From positions 1 through 23,636 of the forward strand of contig DEHU01000013.1 of NCBI GenBank assembly GCA_002352125.1: DNA of 23,636 nt, written 5' to 3'. The stretch's first letter is position 1. Every line of letters begins with the position of its first letter. Made by a program: the position numbers and the translations under genes. Shown piece after piece: positions 1 through 7,078 of this stretch. Origin of the DNA: Competibacteraceae bacterium UBA2792 (GTDB taxonomy: Bacteria; Pseudomonadota; Gammaproteobacteria; Competibacterales; Competibacteraceae). The notes beneath the pieces are model-generated. The model saw only the letters and a list, made by a program, of their open reading frames with translations, did not search any database and was not told the DNA's origin.

Positions 1-1
1 C

Positions 2-310
2 TGGCCGATGCGGGAAATCTGGGATATGCAGCAACGGCTGGTAACCATCACCGGCAAAAGGCCGTTGCGGTTGTTGACCCATCCCCGGTTTCGCGCCAGT
101 TACGACTTCCTCTTGTTGCGCGCCGAAGCCGACGAACAGGCGGCAGAACTGGCGGGCTGGTGGACCCGGTTCCTGGCGTTGGACGACGCGGGCCGCGCTC
201 GGGCCGTTCAGCCAGCGCCAACGGCCAAAAAGGGCAAGACCCGCCGCCGGCGCAAGCCGCGCTCCGCCCGCAACGGCGCTCAAACCCTTTCGCCGACACC
301 CGAAACCTGA
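2..310 (+). CDS. pcnB: Poly(A) polymerase I, C-terminal part (5' end outside window)
   Basis: The reading frame is open to the left edge, so only the last ~102 codons are present. The residues match the C-terminal tail of gammaproteobacterial PcnB: an R-x-I-W-x-M-Q-x-R-L stretch, then KRPLRLLTHPRFRASYDFLLLRAE, where family members carry a near-identical 'hPkFRAaYDFLLLRAe' block, then a WW pair and a very basic tail (KKGKTRRRRKPRSAR). The enzyme adds 3' poly(A) to RNA and promotes RNA decay. The nucleotidyltransferase core lies outside the window. folK starts 16 bases downstream, the usual pcnB-folK arrangement. The internal ATG at position 8 is not a real start. Confidence 0.9.
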   Translation, partial: WPMREIWDMQQRLVTITGKRPLRLLTHPRFRASYDFLLLRAEADEQAAELAGWWTRFLALDDAGRARAVQPAPTAKKGKTRRRRKPRSARNGAQTLSPTPET

Positions 311-326
311 TCCCGGAAACCGCCCC

Positions 327-824
327 ATGCAGCCAGCGCGGGCTTACGTCGGTATCGGCAGCAACCTGGACAACCCGATCGACCAAGTGCAACGCGCGTT
401 TCGGGCGCTGGCCGATATCCTCGCCACCTGTTGCGTGGCGCGATCGCCGCTGTACCGAACGGCTCCCGTCGGCGGGCCAGCCGGTCAGCCGGACTACATC
501 AATGCCGTCGCTGCGCTGGATACGGGCTTGACGCCCAAGCAATTGCTGATGGTGTTGCAAGCGCTCGAACTCGCGCACGGACGGAACCGGACCGTGCGCT
601 GGGGGGCGCGAACCCTGGATTTGGATTTATTGTTGTACGATCAGATCACCAGCGACGATCCGTGGCTGACTCTGCCGCACCCTCGTCTGCACGAACGCGC
701 CTTCGTTCTGTATCCTCTGTACGACATCGCGCCGGCCTTAACGATTCCCGGCCGGGGCCGGTTGAGCGAATTGCTCGCAAATTGTTCGCAACGGACGGTT
801 ACCCGTCTGGACAGCGAAAATTAA
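327..824 (+). CDS. folK: 2-amino-4-hydroxy-6-hydroxymethyldihydropteridine pyrophosphokinase (HPPK)
   Basis: A 165-aa protein of normal HPPK length. It transfers pyrophosphate from ATP to 6-hydroxymethyl-7,8-dihydropterin in cytoplasmic folate synthesis. Visible family signatures are YVGIGSNL near residue 8, the substrate loop RTAPVGGPAGQPDYINAV (about 44-61), the catalytic and metal-binding stretch RWGARTLDLDLLLYD (about 91-105, with the paired Asp residues), and PHPRLHERAFVLYPL (about 117-131). The ATG at 327 follows pcnB closely and gives the expected N-terminus. No clear Shine-Dalgarno is seen, so translation may be coupled to pcnB. Confidence 0.95.
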   Translation: MQPARAYVGIGSNLDNPIDQVQRAFRALADILATCCVARSPLYRTAPVGGPAGQPDYINAVAALDTGLTPKQLLMVLQALELAHGRNRTVRWGARTLDLDLLLYDQITSDDPWLTLPHPRLHERAFVLYPLYDIAPALTIPGRGRLSELLANCSQRTVTRLDSEN

Positions 825-930
825 CCGGTTACGATAGCGTCGCCAGATTGACCCCCACCGGAAATTCTCTTGAACCGGTCGCCGCTTCGCTCGTCCTGCC
901 CGATGCGTGCGACCCCACATCGAGCACGCC

Positions 931-1749
931 ATGTACCAAGAACAGCCGACTCGAAAGCCGATCACGATCACCACGTTGGCCAAGATGAAACGCGATCGGG
1001 AAAAATTTGCGGTCCTGACCGCCTACGACGCCAGTTTTGCCGCACTGCTGGAGGCGGCGGGCGTGGAAGTCATTCTGGTCGGCGATTCCTTGGGCATGGT
1101 GGTCCAAGGCCAGGGTACGACCGTCCCGGTCACGATGGAAGACATGATCTATCACACCCGGATGGTAGCGCGAGGCTGCCGCACGGCGCTGTTGATGGCG
1201 GACATGCCTTTCGCCAGCTATGCCACGGACGAGCAAGCGATACACAACGCTGCCCGGCTGATGCAGGAAGGCGGTGCGCAGATGGTCAAGCTGGAGGGCG
1301 GCGGCTTCCTGGTCGAGACGGTCCGCCGGCTCGCCCGCAACGGCATTCCGGTCTGCGCCCATCTCGGTTTGCTGCCGCAATCGGTTCACAAGCTGGGCGG
1401 TTACAAGGTGCAGGGCCGCGAAGAAGCCGCCGCCCGCCAGATCATCGACGAGGCGCTGGCGCTGCAAGATGCCGGAGCGGACGTAGCGTTGGTGGAATGT
1501 ATCCCGGCGGAACTCGGGGCACGGTTGACGGAGGCGTTGGATATCCCGCTGATCGGCATCGGCGCCGGCTCCAACTGCGATGCGCAAGTGTTGGTCAGCT
1601 ACGATATGCTCGGCATCACTGCCGGCCGCCGCCCGAAATTTTCCAAGAATTTTCTGGCCGGTCGCGATAGCGCGCAAGCGGCGGTGGAAGCTTACGTGCA
1701 CGCCGTCAAAAGCGGCGAATTCCCCGGCCCCGAACACTGTATTGCCTGA
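931..1749 (+). CDS. panB: 3-methyl-2-oxobutanoate hydroxymethyltransferase (ketopantoate hydroxymethyltransferase)
   Basis: A 272-aa TIM-barrel enzyme that makes ketopantoate from alpha-ketoisovalerate and methylene-tetrahydrofolate, the first step of pantothenate synthesis. Family residues are in place: VGDSLGMV and ADMPF supply the two metal-binding Asp, VKLEGG supplies the Lys/Glu pair, CAHLGLLPQ is conserved, and ECIPAEL supplies the catalytic Glu, followed by the typical PLIGIGAG. The ATG at 931 was chosen (GAG about 7 bases upstream, N-terminus close to the E. coli length of 264 aa). An in-frame GTG at 907 would add 8 residues. folK ends 106 bases upstream. panC starts 20 bases downstream with a strong ribosome site, so panB and panC are likely co-transcribed. 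Confidence 0.95.
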   Translation: MYQEQPTRKPITITTLAKMKRDREKFAVLTAYDASFAALLEAAGVEVILVGDSLGMVVQGQGTTVPVTMEDMIYHTRMVARGCRTALLMADMPFASYATDEQAIHNAARLMQEGGAQMVKLEGGGFLVETVRRLARNGIPVCAHLGLLPQSVHKLGGYKVQGREEAAARQIIDEALALQDAGADVALVECIPAELGARLTEALDIPLIGIGAGSNCDAQVLVSYDMLGITAGRRPKFSKNFLAGRDSAQAAVEAYVHAVKSGEFPGPEHCIA

Positions 1750-1769
1750 TTTTCGAGGAGAGCGAGTCC

Positions 1770-2612
1770 ATGCGTACCGTTCACACCATCGCCGAATTGC
1801 GCGCCCAAGTCGCCACTTGGCGGCGAGCTGGAGAACGCGTGGCTTTCGTCCCCACTATGGGCAACCTGCATCGGGGCCACATTCACCTCGTCGAACGGGC
1901 GCGCGAACGGGCGCCGCGCACCGTCGCCAGCGTTTTCGTCAATCCTACCCAGTTCGGACCCAACGAGGACTACGCCGGTTATCCGCGCACCCTAGAGGAT
2001 GATGCCCGCCAATTGGCCGCCATCGGACTCGACGTGCTGTTCGCGCCCACCGTCGCCGAAATGTATCCGCGTCCCTTGGACGAGATGACGCAGGTGGCGG
2101 TACCGGAACTGTCCGGGGTTTTGTGCGGCGCCAGCCGGCCGATTCATTTCCGGGGCGTTGCCACGGTCGTCAGCAAGCTGTTCAACATGGTGCAGCCGGA
2201 CGTAGCCCTATTCGGCGAGAAGGACTGGCAACAATTGATCGTCATTCGCCGGCTGGTGGCCGATCTCGATTTCCCCATCGAGATCGTCGGCGTACCGACG
2301 GTGCGGGAAGCCGACGGGCTGGCGCTGAGTTCGCGCAACGGCTATTTGACCGCCGAGGAACGCGCCATCGCCCCGGTTCTGTACGCTACGCTGACGGCGT
2401 GCGCGGAGCGGGTACGCGCTGGCGAGCGGGATTACGAACGGCTAGCGGACGAAGCCAAAGCGCGGCTTTCGGCGGCCGGCTTTCGGCCGGACTATTTCGA
2501 AATCCGCCGCGCTCACGATTTGCGGCTTCCCGCCGACGGGGGAGCGGACTTGCGAATTCTGGCAGCGGCTTGGCTGGGCCGAGCCCGGTTGATCGACAAC
2601 CTGGCGGTTTGA
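1770..2612 (+). CDS. panC: Pantothenate synthetase (pantoate-beta-alanine ligase)
   Basis: A 280-aa enzyme, typical length, that joins pantoate and beta-alanine using ATP through a pantoyl-adenylate. Motifs in order: [10 protein letters not shown] (about 28-37, the HIGH-type nucleotide-binding motif; most relatives have GALHEGH, so Asn and Arg are mild departures), FVNPTQF (about 57-63), HFRGVATVV (about 126-134), GEKDWQQL (about 149-156) and the KMSKS-like [13 protein letters not shown] (about 180-192). The ATG at 1770 has a GAGGAG ribosome site ending 9 bases upstream. In many gammaproteobacteria panD follows, but here phage-type genes begin instead. Confidence 0.95.
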   Translation: MRTVHTIAELRAQVATWRRAGERVAFVPTMGNLHRGHIHLVERARERAPRTVASVFVNPTQFGPNEDYAGYPRTLEDDARQLAAIGLDVLFAPTVAEMYPRPLDEMTQVAVPELSGVLCGASRPIHFRGVATVVSKLFNMVQPDVALFGEKDWQQLIVIRRLVADLDFPIEIVGVPTVREADGLALSSRNGYLTAEERAIAPVLYATLTACAERVRAGERDYERLADEAKARLSAAGFRPDYFEIRRAHDLRLPADGGADLRILAAAWLGRARLIDNLAV

Positions 2613-2647
2613 CGGCCTAATCTTTGCACTTACGACGGCCGGTTTTT
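2613..2647 (+). terminator. Weak candidate terminator after panC
   Basis: A 5-bp all-GC stem (CGGCC at 2613-2617 with GGCCG at 2637-2641) closes a 19-base loop and is followed by five T (2643-2647). The long loop makes it a poor intrinsic terminator. Its position directly after the panC stop is what makes it worth listing. Confidence 0.3.
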
Positions 2648-2760
2648 GGCGAGGCACTCAGTAACTTATTGAAAACATGGCGCCCCGGTAGCGCCTTGCT
2701 GGGAACCGCCTTTATACTTCGCGGCATGCCGAAACCGCTTTGCGCAAAGGGGGGTTAATC

Positions 2761-3732
2761 GTGGTGGCCAAGACGGAACCGTTGGACGAAATCACCCTGC
2801 GTTGCCTAGATTGCAGACTCAACTTCAAGAGCACGACGCCACGGATAGACGACGCCCCAGAACGCGAATGGCATCCGTGGCGGTATTTCGCGCTGTGTCC
2901 GGAGTGCGGCAAAGAGTGCGAGCAGGTATATTGGGAACGCAATCTGCTCAAGATGCTGGCCAGCCCGCCAGATCCTCGCAACATGGGTCCGAAAACCGAT
3001 GAAGCGCGCCATCGATGCGGGGCGAACGTTCGCGCCATCCTCAACGACCCGGAACGGCTGGCGCGTCGGGTCGCAAAATCCCGGTTCAACTCGCTAAAAC
3101 ACGGGCTTTACGCCAAGGTCGCGACATATTTCCCGGCCCGTCCTGGCCATTATGCGCATTGCACGGGCTGTCCGTATCGCACGGAGTGCGGCACCTGGGA
3201 ACACGGCGCCTGCCTGCACCGCACCGAACTGTTTCTGCGGCATCGCCTCGCGTTCCAACAGCGCGACCCCGCCGCGCTGCAAGACGTATACGCCGACAAT
3301 CAAGCGCAAATTCAAGCCATTTTCCAAGACATCATCCTCGCTATCGTGCGAACAGGCGTCGAAATCCGCACGCCGGAGTGGTTTCCGGACAAAGAAGGCC
3401 ACCTGCGACTTGCCGAATATGAACTACCCGACGGCACGACAGAACGGATCATGAAGATCGAAGCGCATCCGCTGCTCAAGCCGATGTTCGAGATTATGAG
3501 CAGAAACGGTATGACGCTGCCGGACATGCTGATGACGCCAAAGGCAAGCGAGCAGGACGACGAGCTAAAAGGCTTTCTGGCCACGACAGAATCGACCGCC
3601 GAAGCGATGAGCGATTTCGCCGCAAGGCAAGCCGGGGCGTTGGAAAGGCTGACCGACTTGATCGAACGAAGCCGGGAAAAACAGCAGCGAGACCCGGTAT
3701 TGATCGAATACCGGCAGGACGAGGAGAGGTAG
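2761..3732 (+). CDS. Cys-rich phage packaging protein, candidate terminase small subunit
   Basis: A 323-aa protein, the first gene of the phage block, upstream of an HNH gene and the large terminase, which is the usual slot of the small terminase. The N-terminal part carries two Cys pairs (CLDC about 15-18, CPECGKEC about 47-54). A basic stretch with NSLKHGLYAK (about 111-120) resembles the 'N-x-x-K/R-H-G-x-Y' motif common in small-terminase-like phage proteins. A second Cys cluster (CTGCPYRTEC, then C-L-H) follows. The C-terminal ~90 residues are charged and helical. GTG at 2761 (or 2764) is preferred because AGGGGGG lies about 6 bases upstream. The role comes from position and the KHG motif. 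The protein is longer and more Cys-rich than classical small subunits, so it could instead be another DNA-binding packaging factor. Confidence 0.5.
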   Translation: MVAKTEPLDEITLRCLDCRLNFKSTTPRIDDAPEREWHPWRYFALCPECGKECEQVYWERNLLKMLASPPDPRNMGPKTDEARHRCGANVRAILNDPERLARRVAKSRFNSLKHGLYAKVATYFPARPGHYAHCTGCPYRTECGTWEHGACLHRTELFLRHRLAFQQRDPAALQDVYADNQAQIQAIFQDIILAIVRTGVEIRTPEWFPDKEGHLRLAEYELPDGTTERIMKIEAHPLLKPMFEIMSRNGMTLPDMLMTPKASEQDDELKGFLATTESTAEAMSDFAARQAGALERLTDLIERSREKQQRDPVLIEYRQDEER

Positions 3733-3734
3733 CC

Positions 3735-4058
3735 GTGCCGATCAAGCCCGAGAACATCGCGCGCTATCCAAAAAATTGGGCAACCGAAATCAGGCCAGCC
3801 ATTCTCGAACGTGCTGGACACGCTTGCGAACGATGCGGTGCCGTCAATTACCAACCGAACCCGCAAACCGGTAGCCGGGTGATTTTGACCGTAGCCCATA
3901 TCCACGACCAGAATCCAGAGAATTGCGATCCAAGCAATCTCCAAGCGTTGTGTCAGCGCTGCCATAACCGGCTCGACGCGCCGATGCGAGCGAGTCATGC
4001 TCGCGAAACCCGCCGCCGCCGCTTAGCGTCCGGTGACCTGTTCCAAGAACATGCCTGA
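3735..4058 (+). CDS. HNH endonuclease
   Basis: A 107-aa protein with a complete HNH finger. A CERCG Cys pair lies at about 33-37, LTVAHIHD (about 51-58) holds the first His of the beta-beta-alpha-Me fold, then NCDPSNLQALCQRCHNRLDA (about 63-82) supplies the Asn, the second Cys pair and the last His. HNH proteins beside terminase genes in siphophages assist the terminase in cutting packaged DNA; that role is inferred from position. The start is a GTG at 3735, with GAGGAGAGG about 6 bases upstream inside the end of the previous gene. The 3' end overlaps the large terminase start by a few bases. Confidence 0.85.
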   Translation: MPIKPENIARYPKNWATEIRPAILERAGHACERCGAVNYQPNPQTGSRVILTVAHIHDQNPENCDPSNLQALCQRCHNRLDAPMRASHARETRRRRLASGDLFQEHA

Positions 4059-5622
4059 ACGCATCTCGTCTGGTCAGCGCATCAAGCTGCAAAACATTGC
4101 CGAACTGGAAGTGATGCGCTACGCGCACGATCACGCCCTATGGCACAAGCACATCCACAACGTGGAACTGGATGCCATGCAGGTGCTCAAGTGCATCGAA
4201 ATGGATCAGCACCCGCGCACCATCGATTTCAGTTGCCGCCGCACCGGTAAAACCGCCGTCAAAGAGCTATACCTCCTCAAGCACAACGCCTGCAATCCAG
4301 ACCAAGAGGAAGGCATCGTCGCACCGCGCGAAGCCCAAAGCCTGGTCAATCTCGGCTACCATCTGGACGCCATTCGCCGTAGCCCGGTCCTGACCGCCTG
4401 GCTAGCCCACAAATCTGGCCGCGTCCAGATAGCCGATACCTACTATCAGTTCCACAATCGCAGCGTGGCACGCGCCTATGGCATCATGGCGCAAGTGGAC
4501 GGCGGAGACCTCACCACGGCCAGCCTGGAAGAAGTGGACGACATGCCGCCAGACCGGCTGTATTCACGTTTCCTGCTCATGCTGGGGGCAACCCGCCGGC
4601 TTGGCGCGGCCACCGCCAGTCGCAACGACCCACAAATCCGCATCACCGGCGTATTTAAGGGCGCCGATACCTTGTCCGGCATGGTCGCGAGCAACGAATA
4701 CCGGGTGCTCTCGACCGTCGATGCTTACCTTGGCATCGAACTAGGCATCATCAACGACCAGTTCGTCGCACTGATGCGCTCGGAGCTATCCGCCGACGAA
4801 TACCTGCGGCAATTGCTCTGCAAGAACGTCAGCAGCCGCAACCTGATTTGGGAAACCAAGATCAGAAAAGCGATGACCGTTGGGCTAAAAGCCAAGATCG
4901 AGCTGGCCGACCCGTTGCCAGGCATGCGCTACAAAAAGCGCGGATTGCTGGCCTTCGGTTACGATGCCAGCGGTCACGGCGAATCGCCCACCGCATCGAA
5001 ACATGCCTTGGTGGTGGTCGAACAGATCGGTGGATTCACCGCGTTTGTTTTCGCCAAGACCTGGCCGGCCGGGACCGACGATCAAGTCGTTCGCCGCGAT
5101 TTGTTCGGGTTTTGGAACTATTTTCGCCCGGATCACGCCATCGGCGACGCCTACGGCGTGGGTATGCTCTCGCCGCTGAACGACGATCTCTACGAATCAG
5201 GATTGACCGGCGTGGATCGCCGCACGGTCGGCGATGGCCGCAGCACGGCCAGCACCTGGCACGAATGGCCGTTTTCGCCGCTGCGCTTCGAGGGGATGAC
5301 CAAGCACAGCATGGCCACCAGCCTGCAATCGTTTTTCCACAACGATCAGGCCGCTATCCCCTATCTGGACGACTACGACATGCAGGACGCCGTCACGGCC
5401 GACTTGCGGCTGCTGATCCGGCAGCTCGGCAACATCAAGCCGGTTCCGACCAAAGCCAGTTATGCCAGCTACAAGATGGCCGATCCCAAAATTGGGGACG
5501 ATTTGTTCGACGCGGCGATGGCCGCGTGCTGGGCGTTGGTGGCACGTGGCGCCATCGATGTACCGACCGCGATTCTCAGTATAGCCAAGCCAAGAGAGCG
5601 CCTGTTGCTGGCCGGCAGATAG
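4051..5622 (+). CDS. Terminase large subunit
   Basis: A 523-aa DNA-packaging motor ATPase and nuclease. The ATPase half shows a Walker A of the phage type, SCRRTGKTAVK (about 61-71), and a Walker B-like ASLEEVDDMP (about 155-164). The nuclease half has an RNase-H-like set of acidic residues: FGYDASGHGES (about 305-315), AIGDAYGVGM (about 361-370) and IGDDLFDAAMA (about 480-490). It should dock on the portal, package DNA and cut it at headful or site ends. ATG 4051 gives a natural start; an in-frame GTG at 4033 inside the HNH gene would add 6 residues. Confidence 0.92.
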   Translation: MPERISSGQRIKLQNIAELEVMRYAHDHALWHKHIHNVELDAMQVLKCIEMDQHPRTIDFSCRRTGKTAVKELYLLKHNACNPDQEEGIVAPREAQSLVNLGYHLDAIRRSPVLTAWLAHKSGRVQIADTYYQFHNRSVARAYGIMAQVDGGDLTTASLEEVDDMPPDRLYSRFLLMLGATRRLGAATASRNDPQIRITGVFKGADTLSGMVASNEYRVLSTVDAYLGIELGIINDQFVALMRSELSADEYLRQLLCKNVSSRNLIWETKIRKAMTVGLKAKIELADPLPGMRYKKRGLLAFGYDASGHGESPTASKHALVVVEQIGGFTAFVFAKTWPAGTDDQVVRRDLFGFWNYFRPDHAIGDAYGVGMLSPLNDDLYESGLTGVDRRTVGDGRSTASTWHEWPFSPLRFEGMTKHSMATSLQSFFHNDQAAIPYLDDYDMQDAVTADLRLLIRQLGNIKPVPTKASYASYKMADPKIGDDLFDAAMAACWALVARGAIDVPTAILSIAKPRERLLLAGR

Positions 5623-5727
5623 GCGCATAGCGACCATTCCTCCGATGCGGGGGAAACGGTCAACATCGATCACAACGATTTACGTCCGGAAACGCGAGCA
5701 GTTGGCAAGATATTAACGATTTTTTTG

Positions 5728-5756
5728 TTGCGATATACAAAAAATATTTGTAATAT
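5728..5756 (+). promoter_or_regulatory. Candidate sigma-70-type promoter upstream of the winged-helix gene
   Basis: In the A+T-rich gap after the terminase gene, TTGCGA (5728-5733) and TAATAT (5751-5756) are separated by 17 bases. Each matches the consensus at four of six positions. An independent promoter here would fit a regulatory gene inserted in a late operon. A+T-rich DNA produces such matches easily, so this is tentative. Confidence 0.4.
5736..5752. promoter_or_regulatory. Inverted repeat, candidate operator
   Basis: TACAAA (5736-5741) and TTTGTA (5747-5752) form a perfect 6-base dyad around a 5-base spacer (AAATA). It lies between the proposed -35 and -10 boxes of the gene starting at 5784, where a bound repressor would block transcription. 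The gene encodes a putative DNA-binding protein, so autoregulation is possible. This is inference from position and symmetry only. Confidence 0.35.
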
Positions 5757-5783
5757 ATTTGTGTTTTTACGGATGGTTAAGCA

Positions 5784-6503
5784 ATGACCAGAACAGATAT
5801 GCATGCCATGCAAGAGCTATTGCATGATTTGTCAGAGAATCCATATAGCTTTGTTGCAGATATAGCGAGTCGATTAAATGCTTCTCCAACAAGAATAACG
5901 TCTTTTTTACGGCACGCAAAAAAAAAAGGATTGGTGAGCAATTATACTAAACGTGACGAAAAGAGTAGGGAGTTGAACGTTTGGTTTTTATGCAAAAGAA
6001 ATACTACAACATGTGCAGCATTGATTATGAATACTCAGCATATTGAAACGTTACAAGGGCTAATGTTTATTGGCGGAATGGGAAACAGGGTAGAAATAGC
6101 AGCGGCTTGTGGATTAACGGTACGGAGCGTTTCAAATGCCCTTTCTTTTCTCAAACAAAGCGATTATGTTGGTAACATAGACGCAGGTTGGCATATAACA
6201 GACGCTGGAATAGAGGCGCTATCAACAACAGAAAAACAGAAGATGATAGATGAACATGGAGAGGAGATAATGGCAGAGCTAGAAGTTAATAAAACAGAAA
6301 TTAAACAAGAAATTAAAACAGGCCAGCAGACGGTCAGCGTACAAGAGAAAATGCAAGGAGAGCTTAAAGCTTATAAAAATAACAAATTTCTCTCTGCCGA
6401 TGCGGCGTGGCTATGCCGTGCCTTATCTGGAGAAATGCAAGACATGCCAACAGTGGCGAGCTTGCTCGGGCAGATGGCAGACTACTGGGAAGCAATGAAA
6501 TGA
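5784..6503 (+). CDS. Tandem winged-helix DNA-binding protein, A+T-rich accessory gene
   Basis: A 239-aa protein with two apparent winged-helix units. The first (about 8-70) has ADIASRLNASPTRITSFLRHAKKKGLV; the second (about 83-150) has VEIAAACGLTVRSVSNALSFLKQSDYV, and each is followed by a wing-like segment. A charged helical linker (about 150-200) follows, then a C-terminal patch ending AMK. A transcription regulator is the likely role; the regulon is unknown. The gene is strikingly A+T-rich against its neighbours until about base 6390, where G+C-rich codons return, so the last ~38 residues may be native phage sequence to which foreign DNA was joined. The ATG has GGATGG about 8 bases upstream. 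The stop overlaps the next start (ATGA). Confidence 0.65.
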   Translation: MTRTDMHAMQELLHDLSENPYSFVADIASRLNASPTRITSFLRHAKKKGLVSNYTKRDEKSRELNVWFLCKRNTTTCAALIMNTQHIETLQGLMFIGGMGNRVEIAAACGLTVRSVSNALSFLKQSDYVGNIDAGWHITDAGIEALSTTEKQKMIDEHGEEIMAELEVNKTEIKQEIKTGQQTVSVQEKMQGELKAYKNNKFLSADAAWLCRALSGEMQDMPTVASLLGQMADYWEAMK

Positions 6504-6688
6504 AAGCATGTCACGAATGCCGTAATTACAAAAAAGAGCGATCCGGACCGCACGAATGGATCGCGAGCTGTGCTCTGAACCAAATCGATTTCCTGGACGC
6601 GGATCGGTGCGGATACTACCAGCCCGATGCGTTCGTGCTGGAAGACGAAGGCGAGCATTGGCCATACCGCTCTGGAGGAACGCAATGA
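6500..6688 (+). CDS. Small Cys-rich protein, probable zinc-binding
   Basis: A 62-aa protein starting at the ATG that overlaps the previous stop codon. Four Cys are arranged as CHEC near the N-terminus, then a Cys in IASCALN and another in DRCGYY, which could bind one zinc ion. Small treble-clef-like proteins of this type are common in phage genomes, but the function is not recognised. It overlaps the DUF3310 gene by 4 bases, consistent with translational coupling. Confidence 0.6.
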   Translation: MKACHECRNYKKERSGPHEWIASCALNQIDFLDADRCGYYQPDAFVLEDEGEHWPYRSGGTQ

Positions 6689-6912
6689 GCGCAAACGATA
6701 TGCAGTGCGGCGGCGATCATTACCGGATGAAAAAAATCCAGCCTTGGGATTATATCGCCGCGAACGAACTCGGTTTTTTCGAGGGGGCCATCATCAAGTA
6801 CGTGACCCGGTGGCGAGACAAGGGTGGGCTATTGGACCTTCTCAAAGCGCGGCACACGCTGGATAAGTTGATCGAGCTAGCCGAGGAGCAGCATGGACAA
6901 GAAAGCGGTTAA
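6685..6912 (+). CDS. DUF3310 domain protein
   Basis: A 75-aa protein matching the DUF3310 pattern. It has D-H-Y-x-x-K-I-Q-P-W-D-Y-I near residues 11-23, then EGAIIKYVTRWRDKGG and an LLKARHTLDKLIEL helix. In longer relatives such as T7 gp1.7 the domain belongs to a nucleotide kinase; standalone short versions are frequent in phages without an assigned role. The GGAGG ribosome site lies about 6 bases upstream of the ATG. Its placement between terminase and portal is unusual, because DUF3310 genes usually sit with nucleotide-metabolism genes. Confidence 0.85.
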   Translation: MSANDMQCGGDHYRMKKIQPWDYIAANELGFFEGAIIKYVTRWRDKGGLLDLLKARHTLDKLIELAEEQHGQESG

Positions 6913-7078
6913 TCGATCCGCCGCATTGCACGTCGTGCCGACAGAAGGATCGAACGATTTCGACGCGTTCATCGCCGCGTGCGAAGAGATTTCGGCGCGT
7001 ACCTTTTCGTTCGTTCTGGCAGAGTGGCAGGGCGAACGGCATCTGATCGATCCAGCTAAACCGAGGGGACAATCATGA
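6893..7078 (+). CDS. Small hypothetical phage protein
   Basis: A 61-aa protein overlapping the end of the DUF3310 gene by 20 bases. The start is supported by GAGGAG 5 bases upstream of the ATG. It is acidic in the middle (SNDFDAFIAACEEI) with no signal peptide or membrane helix. No family is recognised. The stop overlaps the portal ATG (ATGA), so it belongs to the same translationally coupled chain. Confidence 0.55.
   Translation: MDKKAVNRSAALHVVPTEGSNDFDAFIAACEEISARTFSFVLAEWQGERHLIDPAKPRGQS

Noticed and set aside
48..578. Long minus-strand open frame opposite pcnB and folK
   Set aside because: Both + strand genes are confidently identified by family motifs; the antisense frame is a by-product of G+C-rich codon use.
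829..1737. 302-codon minus-strand frame opposite panB
   Set aside because: It mirrors panB, shows Arg/His/Gln-rich low-quality composition and no domain, and panB is certain.
2680..2697. GGCGC/GCGCC hairpin near the phage left end as terminator or attachment core
   Set aside because: The 5-bp stem lacks a following T-run and there is no second copy in the window to support an attachment site.
3312..3998. Minus-strand frame across the end of the Cys-rich gene and the HNH gene
   Set aside because: It spans two well-supported + strand genes and has no ribosome site or recognisable domain.
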